This document shows positions 37,062 through 46,000 of a DNA stretch of 64,000 nucleotides, piece after piece. The notes below the pieces were generated by a model, which searched no databases, was not told where the DNA came from, and worked only from the letters and a program-made list of their open reading frames with translations. The stretch comes from Sorghum bicolor. Its lineage: Eukaryota > Streptophyta > Magnoliopsida > Poales > Poaceae. A program made the position numbers and the translations under genes. How positions within the stretch are numbered: the first letter of the stretch is position 1; every line of letters begins with the position of its first letter. The stretch is from contig NC_012871.2 in NCBI RefSeq assembly GCF_000003195.3, positions 48,951,862 through 49,015,861 on the forward strand, read 5' to 3'.

Positions 37062-40000
37062 GGCCTGCGCCAAATGAGCTTCAGCCTTCTTCTCCTACTT
37101 GCAATTCGGGCACTCCTTTGCCCAATGGCCTGTCTTCCCGCAACGCCTACAGTGCAGGCGTTGGGGTCGATCTTCTTCTTCTCCGAAAGAGCCTTGCCAC
37201 GGCGCTTGCCATCGCCACCGCTACTGGAGGATGCTTCCCCGGACTTCTCCTCCTTCATCCGGGCAACCCACTCCTCCTCTGTCAGCAGCAGCTTGCCGCT
37301 GTCCGTCGTTGTTGTGGCCTGCTCCATGCGCTCGTCCACCGCCCACAGACGGCCAGTCACATCCTCAATAGTGAGGGTGGACAGGTCCAACATTATCTCT
37401 ATGGAGAGAGCAATTTGGATGTACTTCCATGGCACGAAGTGAAGGTACTTGGAGACCGCCTCTTCTTCGTTGATGGTGATGCTATAGCTCCCTAGCTTGC
37501 TGATAATCAACGACAGGCGGAGGGAGAACTCCTCCACCAACTCTCCATCCTTGAACTTGAGGTTGGCGTACTCCTGCCTCAGCATCTGGGTCGTCGCCTT
37601 CTTTGCGCGATCAGAGCCAACGCGCATCACAGCAATGGCCTCCCACGCCTCCTTAGCAGTCTTATTTGCCTCCAACAACTCCCTATACTCCATCGACACA
37701 ACAACGAGGATAGCCTCCATCACTGACATGTCGTCTTCTTCATTGTCGGTGCCCTTGTCAATGGCATTCTAGAGCCGTCGGGCTCTGAGCTTGACCTTCA
37801 TGGTCACCGCCCACTCGCCATAGTTGGTGCGAGTCAGCATCGGCCAACTCGTGCCGCTGACCTCAAGCACGGTGCGCACAACGACCTCCTGTTGTGGCTG
37901 GGCAGCCCCAGCAGCACTACTGTTGCCAACCGTCTCTGAGCCAAGTGCCATCGCCGGCGGTTAGTCCGGCGATGCAGCTTTACGGCTCTGATACCACTTG
38001 TTGGTCCCTAGGATTCCTACACAGGTAAGCAGTAAGCTTACCAGCACACACGCTCACTTACTATGGCTAGAGGTAGAAGAAGTTGAGAACAGCACACACA
38101 CACATACACTGCTGAAGCTCTAGCGTTGGCAAGGCTCTGCACTTTGGTTGTGGCAACTGAACTGAAAAATACATTACTAGGACTGCACTTATATACACAA
38201 AGGGGTAGGTTCAGTTTGTGTATGAACAGAAACTAGTGAAGGTGGGCTGCTATACTGCAGTGAAAGTCTACTATCCTAGCTGCAGGATAAGTCTGCAATA
38301 CTTACTTATTAGCTAAGGACACAATAGCCTACCAAAAATTTGTGTCCTCACTACCCCTAGTCAAGTGTTCCCACTACAGCTTGACTGTCTTTCAAAGTTG
38401 GTCTGGAGTTTCAGATTTCTAGTCATCAAGCAACAGTCTTGACTCCTGTGCAAGACCAGCAGCAAATTATTCAACAATGCAAATTTTTCATGTGGCCGGC
38501 TGCTCACAATAGATGTTGGACAGCGGATAGATTGGCTAAGAGGGGGCTCCCTCATCCGGATCAATGCATTCTTTGTGATCAAGAGGAGGACATTCAACAC
38601 CTTCTTGTGGGCTGTGTTTTCTCTAGAGACTTTTGGTTCTCCCTCTTGTCGCGTTTTGGCTTTGCAGCGCTTGCTCCTCAACCTTCTGACCAATCCTTTG
38701 ATAATTGGTGGAGAAAATTTGACTGTGCTGTTAGTGGAGATTTTAGATTGGGTCTGAATTCCCTAGTCATTTTGGGAGCCTGGAGCATCTGGCGACATAG
38801 AAATGACTGTGTTTTTAATCAGGCACTTCCTAATGTTAACCTGGCTTTGGCTCTGGCTAGGGGGAGGCTGCTTGGTGGAGTATGGCAGGAGCCAAGGGAA
38901 TTTCCCTGCTCACTGCCAAAGGTTCAGTCTGATGAACTGCTGTTTGGTCGTTCTTTGTTTTTTCAACCGGTTCTAGTTGTTGGCACAGAAACCCTGCACC
39001 TCCTCCCCTCTCCCTCTCCCCTGCTCCAAGGCAGAAGAAGAGCCTTGAGCTACTTCAGCACACACACATAGCACACTCAGTTTCAGACTTGAACTGAAAC
39101 TGAAACACTGAATATGTGGCAATGAACTGCCCTTTTCCATTGCAATAGGTAGAGTATATATACACAAAACATGTACCTGCTGGTACACTACTTGGATGGG
39201 ACTACACCACTCCATACAACTACTCTACATGGCTTATATCAGCCAATACCTACTCTTGTACCTGCCTATACCAGCCCACTACTCTAGCTGGTGTACTTCT
39301 ACCAACTATGGAAGACTAAATGGCCTATTGCCATATTTCTACAGTGGCAGCTTGAAGCTGACCACTTGATCCTGCCAACGTAGGGCAAAATCAAAAGAGG
39401 AACAGCAGATTATATCTTATAATCTTCCCCTAATCCTGCTGTTTACTCTTAACCTCCACCATGCCAATCTTGCTCCTTAGTTCCAAGAACCGAAGTCGCC
39501 CAACTGACTTAGTGAAGATATCAGCGAGTTGTCGACCGGTCTCGACGAACTCGATGACAATCTGCCTCTCCTCAACGCAATCACGGAGGAAGTGGAACTT
39601 CACATCGATGTGTTTGCTTCGGTCATGGAGGACAGGGTTCTTTGCCAGCGCAATTGCTGGCTGATTGTCCACCTTGAGCGCAGGCGGCCGGGGCTCAATG
39701 CCTGTGAGCTCCCCCAGCAGCCAGCGCATCCACACCAATTGGCATGCCGCGGTGGCGGCAGCGACATATTCTGCCTCGCAAGTCGATAGCGCCACCGTCT
39801 TCTGCTTCAGCGACTGCCAGGCGACAGGTGCTGCGCCGAGGAGGATCAACACGCCTGAGGTGCTGCGCCGTCCGTTGACATCGCCTACCATGTCCGCGTC
39901 ACTGAAGGCCGCGAGCTCCAGCTCGCCTCCATCAGACCCACCGCCTTTAGGGAAGACAAGAGCCTGGTCCACCGACCCCTTGATGTAGCGCAGCACCCGC

Positions 40001-43000
40001 TTGACTGCCATCCAGTGATCCTCTCGCGGATCTTCCATGAACCGGCTCACATACCCGACCGCGAACGTGATGTCCGGCCGAGTATGGGTGAGCCAGCGCA
40101 GCCCACCGATGATGCTTCGGTAGCGCGTCGTGTCCACCTTTTCCACTGTGCTCTGCTTCGACAGCTTGATCCGCTCTTCCATTGGGGTCGCCGCAGGCTT
40201 GTAGTTTGCCATGCCAGCCCGCTCCAGCAGCTTTCGCGCATAGGCGCGCTACCCCAACGTGACTGCCCTGGTTCCCTGCCTCACCTCGATGTCGAGGTAG
40301 TAGCTCAGCGCACCGAGGTCGGTCATCTGAAACTGTGCAGCCATCTCGGCTTTAAGGATGCGATGTCCTTCTCCCGCGCACCGGTGACGATCAAGTCGTC
40401 CACGTACACCCCAACGACGAGTTCTTCCTTCCCCCGTCGGCGGGTGTACAAGGCGTGCTCTGTTGCGCACCATGTGAACCCGAGCTCCGCCATGGTGGCG
40501 TCGAGCTTGGAGTTCCATGCCCGCGGCGCCTGCCGCAAGCCGTAGAGCGCCTTCCTGAGGCGGAGCACCTTGTGCTCAGCCCCCTTCACGATGAAGCTTG
40601 GGGCCTGCTTGACGAAGACCTCCTCCGTCAAGTCACCGTTGAGGAAAGCGGACTTGACGTCGAGGTGGTGAACTGCCCAGTCCTTGGCCGCCGCCATAGC
40701 CAGCACGAGTCGCACCGACTCCATGCGTGCCACCGACGCGAACACCTCCTCGAAATTGATCCCCTCTCGCTGCACAAACCCCCGAGCGACGAGCCGCGCC
40801 TTGTGCTTCACCACCGCGCCGTGCTCGTCCTTCTTCACCTTGTAGACCCATTTGAGTCCAATTGGCCGGCATCCAGCCGGTGGATCGACCAAATCCCAGG
40901 TCCGATTTGCTTCAATCTGCCGCATTTCCTCGAGCATAGCACGCCGCCACTTCGGCTCGCGTTCCGCAGCTGCGAAGGTGGCCGGCTCCTCTGTGCTCAT
41001 CATCATGAGCTCCTCCTCTTCGCCCAGCAGCCGCGCTGCCAAACCTGGAGTTGCTGCATCACCAAGAACGTTGTCCATGCGGCGGAATCGTACCTCCTCG
41101 CCGTCGTGGAAGGCATCCACGAACTCGATGATGTCTGGCGGTGGAGTAGCATACTTGATTTGAGCCGTCGTCGGAGTCCTCTGCTCCTGTCCCAGAGCAG
41201 AGTGAGACAGAGTGCCGCCAGTCATGGTGGGACTGGGCGGGCTCAGCTTCCCCTGCTGCTGGCGCCCCGTCCCCTGCTTCCCCTGCTCCAGGGGCAGCCG
41301 CTACCTCCACGACTCCTATTGGCGTGTGGACCTGGCTGGTGATGACCAGTTGCTCGACGACGAAGGACCCACTGATCCCGTGCGCGCCCTCTCCTACCGC
41401 CATCTCTTCCTCATCCCATTTCCATGCCGCCGCTTCGTCGAACACGACGTCGCGGGACACTATCACCCTCCCGGTGACTGGATCGTAGAGCCTGTAGGCT
41501 TTTGATCCTTCCTCGTAGCCGAGGAACACCATCTTAGTGCTCCTATCTTCAAGCTTGCTGAGGTCGGGCTTGGTGTTCTTCACGTGCCCGATGCACCCGA
41601 ACGTGCGCATGAATGCCACGCTTGGCTTGCGGCCATGTCAAGCCTCGAACGACGTCCTCCCGTTCAATGCCTTTGTCGAAGCTCTGTTGAGGATGAACAC
41701 CGTCGTGCTCACTGCCTCACCCCAGAACGCCGCCGGCATCCCCTTGGCCTTCAGCATGCATCTTGTCATCCCGACGATGGTCTGGTTCCGGCGTTCCACC
41801 ACGCCGTTCTGCTGCGGTGAGTAGGGTGCCGTGAGATGGCGTTCCACCCCCTCCTCCACGCAGTAGGTGGCGAACTCCACCGCCGTGAACTCTCCGCCAC
41901 GGTCCGTCCGCAACACCTTCAGTCTCTTCCCAGACTCCGCTTCCACCTTTGCCTTGAAGTGCTTGATGGCATCTGCTGCCTCGCCCTTGCTTGCCAGAAG
42001 TCATAGCCACATATAGCGACTGCAGTCGTCTACCAGCAGGAGGAAGTACCTCCGCCCGCCGTGCGTGGCCGGAGTGATAGGCCCGCATAAGTCACCGTGA
42101 ACTAGCTCCAGTTTTTCTCCAGCGCGGTACCTTGCCTCCTTGGGGAACGGCAGTCTTCTCTGCTTCCCCACCAGGCAGCTGTCGCAGAGATCACTGGCGT
42201 GTTGGATCTTGGGCATCCCCTTCACCATTGCCGCCAGCCTGCTCAGCGCGTCGAAGTTCAAATGCCCGAAGCGGCCATGCCACAGCCACGGCTCCTCCGC
42301 GCACTGTGCCGCCAGGCATACCAGCTCTTCGACCTTCAGGTCCAGCAAGAACAGCCGGTTCTTCGACCTTGTGACCTTAGCCAGCAACCGCCGCTCCTGG
42401 TCACGAATCCGCATTACGCCTCCCTTGATCACCACCTCAGCACCGCGCTCGTCCAGCTGCCCGAGGCTGATGATGCTCGTCTTCAGCTGTGGGATCCAGT
42501 AGACATCCATCAGTGCCCGGTGTTCGCCGTTCCGGCACCGGAACAGAACAGTGCCACGGCCGCGGATCGCCACCCGGGAGCCATCGCCAAACTTGACGCT
42601 ACCGATGGTTTCTTCGTCCAGCTCGGAGAAGACAGCGCGATTTCCCGTCATATGGTTGCTCGCGCCGGAATCTAGGTACCAGCGCTGCTCCAGCTCGTCG
42701 CCGACCGCCCCCAGTTGGACCTACGCCTGTGGCTCGTCAAGATCGACGGCACGTGCAGCAGTCCCCTGCTTCGCGTCCGCCTCCCCTGTTTCACCTTGGA
42801 ACGCGCAGTACTCCCACAACATGAGAGCGTGCTCGTCGTCGTCGCTATCCACAGCCGCTAGATGCTCCTCCTCCTTCTCCGGCTTGCGTTCTGGGCATTC
42901 GCGCGCCCAGTGCCCGACCTTGCCGCACTTGCGACAGGCGTTCGGGTCGGAGAATTTCTTCTTGCCCTTCTTCTTGTCCGCGGGTCCCTTGCCCTGCTGC

Positions 43001-46000
43001 TTGCCGCCGCCGCGGTCGCCGCCGCGGCTGGAGCCTTCCCCGGACCGCCGCTTCTCCTTTATGCGCGCTGTCCACTCCTCCTCGGTCAGCAAAAGCTTAG
43101 GCTTCTCCTTCTTCGGCGCCGGCGCGCTGCGGCTCTCTGCCACCCGCAGTCGCCCGGCCACGTCCTCCAGAGACAATGTGGAGATGTCCAGCATCGTCTC
43201 GATGGACATGGCGAGCTGCGAGTACTTCGCCGGCACGACACAAAGCAGCTTGGTGACGAGGTCCTCGTCCTCCACCTTCTTGCCGTAGGTGGCCAGCTAA
43301 GTGGCCAAAGATTAGAGACGAAGGGTGAAGTCTTCCACCGACTCTCCGGACTTGAACCAGATGTCGTTGAGCTCCCGGCGCAGCTGCTGAATCCTTGCTC
43401 GCTTGGCTCGGTCCGAGCCGACACGCAGGGACTCCAACATTTCCCAGGCTTGCTTCGCGGTCTCCTTGGCGCCCAGCGCCTCGTGGTACTCCGCCGGCGT
43501 CGAGGCCATGAGCGCCTCCATGACCCCCACCTGGGCATCTTCGCTCTGGTCGTCCTCCTCCACCGCCCGCCACCACTTCCGCGCCCGCAGCTTCCACTTC
43601 ATCTGCACCGCCCACTCACCGTAGTTGGTGCAGGTGAGCATGGGCCAGGAGTTGCTGTCCGCCATACTCCTTGACCACGCGAACCTCGACATGCGGCGGC
43701 ACCGGCTGGAGCTGGCGCTCACCACCCTCCCCGCCGCCGTTCCGGACCGCACTCTCCGCCATTGCCAGTCGGTGGACCTAGCTACGGCTTGTACGGCTCC
43801 GATACCACTTGTTGGCACAGAAACCCTGCACTGAGGTGAGCAGCACCTGCTCTCCTCCCCTCTCCCTCTCCCCTGCTCCAAGGTAGAAGAAGAGCCTTGA
43901 GCTACTTCAGCACACACACAGAGCACACACTCAGTTTCAGACTTGAACTGAAACTGAAACACTGAATATGTGGCAATGAACTGCCCTTTTCCATTGCAAT
44001 AGGTAGAGTATATATACACAAAACATGTACCTGCTGGTACACTACTTGGATGGTGACTACACCACTCCATACAACTACTCTACAGCCAATACCTACTCTT
44101 GTACCTGCCTATACCAGCCCACTACTCTAGCTGGTGTACTTCTACCAACTATGGAAGACTAAATGGCCTATTGCCATACTTCTACAGTGGCAGCTTGAAG
44201 CTGACCACTTGATCCTGCCAACGCAGGGCAAAAGCAAAAGAGGAACAGCAGATTATATCTTACACTAGTGTTTGTTTAGCAATGGTGTGGGTGTGTGGGG
44301 ATTGGGTCTATGTATGACTCTCTTTTTCTTCTATTAATATAATAATACGCAGCTCTCCTGTGTGTTCGAGAAAAAAAAAAGACAACTTGTCGTCATCTTA
44401 GAATTTATAGGAATGAAAAAGTCAAATCTGTCACTTCCCTTGTTAGTCCGTCAGGAGCCAATATTAGATCTAACATGACAGGTCACACGCCTTCCAGTCA
44501 GAAGAAAAAAGAAACAGAAACAAAAACAAAAAAATGTAGCTGCACCTTAGTAGGTAGTTCCATGCCTTCCAATGAACATGCAGAGATTGCTTTCAGAGGT
44601 GTGCACACTATTCTATTGGGCTGGAGAGAAGACAACAAAGATATTACTTCTAGAACAATGACATAAAGGGTACCAGAGAAAAAAAAAAGTCTAGCAGTGA
44701 ATTTGAAGTGTTAGTCTAACAAGCATAAAAATTAAAAGCAACTGACCACAGTACTAATATTCTACATACCATATAAGCATGCAGATGGAGAAGAAACTGC
44801 AATGTCCTATAATAATTTTTCTTTCCACTATATCATTACCCCCCAACATATTTTTAGGTAATAGTATTCAGCTTTCATCAGCATAGCACCAATCCAATGA
44901 ACAATCAGAACAGCACAGCAATAAATCAAGGAAATAAGATTGTGAAGTGCTATTATTCTTACACATGCTACATGCTAACTAGGCTTGCTTTATATCGATA
45001 GAGTAAAACTTGGATAGCTAAAAAATAGTTATGCCAAAACTCAATCATGAGTTCTGTGAAAAATAATTCCCCTCAGTTCTATACAGAACTAAAAAAAATA
45101 CCAACCTATAGTTAAAAATCAGCAGCAGATGAATAATCTTTTCACTAAATTATACACTAACTGAGCAAAAAAAACAGTTTATATATAATTAATCATTAAT
45201 ATTAAAAAAACATAAACCATGATATACAAACAACCAGGAGGACGGACATGCAAAAGAAAAATGATTTACGAGGTTATCAACTTATCATCTGGCACATAGT
45301 CATTAAGAAATCAAACGTTTCAAACAAGGAAAGAGCTAAAGATCAGTAAATGTAAGTGTTATATGTCCATGCAAGCAATGAAAGGCTGCATCCAGCAATG
45401 ACTAGATTTGATTGGTTAGTGCTACTTGTTTAGATGCACTCTTAGTCCTTCAAATAAGATAATATTAGATCTGCATGTATTCTTTAGTTGAGGTTGTTAG
45501 AGCTGTCTGTAGAAAGGGAAGGCAAACCACTGAGATTGATTAAGCAAAGATTAAACTAGGAACAATCCCCTCATGTATCTCCAGCTGAGTTCTTTTCCAT
45601 CTCCACTGTCCTCTTGCTGCTCCGAACAGTCTACTTTACTCTCCAATTCCTACCCTAGCTACCTTTACCCTAAATATCAGTCCATGAGAAAAGAAGAAAA
45701 CAAAGTAAAGAGTAGATATGAGTCAGTCAACAAAACAAGAGACCATCCAAGCCCAGTAAAGAAAATAAAAAAAATGTATTCAAGTTTACCAATTCTAGAT
45801 CAAGTATGTAAGCTGGAACAGGCAGGAAAAATAATGAAGAAGAAAAACACAAATGTATCTAGGCCCAAATAAATTTGTCCTGCTAGAACCTTTTCCCATC
45901 ATAGTCAAAGTTCAAGAAGGCGCTAGGCGGTATCTAGGCGACGACCCACGGCCTAGAGCCTAGGATAGCCTAGGCGTTTTAAGGCGTTTTAATTTTTGTA

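Larger units (their letters stand above)
33134..38476 (-). mobile_element. Copia-1: complete but decayed Ty1/copia retrotransposon
   Basis: 5343 bp with LTRs 33134-33606 and 37999-38476, a 5 bp TSD (ATGCA), a tRNA-iMet primer-binding site and a polypurine tract. On the minus strand gag, protease, integrase, RT and RNase H follow in the Ty1/copia order. Frameshifts and stops make it inactive. The two LTRs differ at roughly 25-30 positions plus small indels, so it is clearly older than element C. Confidence 0.92.
38978..44264 (-). mobile_element. Copia-2: complete but decayed Ty1/copia retrotransposon
   Basis: 5287 bp with LTRs 38978-39421 and 43810-44264, a 5 bp TSD (CTAGT), a tRNA-iMet-type primer-binding site and a polypurine tract. 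Minus-strand gag, protease, integrase, RT and RNase H are close relatives of those of copia-1 but the LTRs differ. The LTR pair is more alike than that of copia-1, differing mainly by a 22 bp and a 13 bp indel, so copia-2 is the younger. Confidence 0.92.
32166..44378. mobile_element. 12.2 kb nest in host intron 5: LINE copies interrupted by two copia elements
   Basis: Host intron sequence ends at 32165 and resumes at 44386, with AAGACAA on both sides. Inside are LINE-A (32166 to about 32893), LINE-B (about 32894-33133, 38482-38977 and 44270-44378), copia-1 (33134-38476) and copia-2 (38978-44264). The LINE parts rejoin in register across each copia element once one TSD copy is removed, so the order of insertion is LINE first, then copia. 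Confidence 0.8.

Noticed and set aside
36801..37442. Plus-strand ORF with a poly-Ile run
   Set aside because: It is the reverse reading of the (ATC)n repeat in copia-1 gag; the copia domains are on the minus strand.
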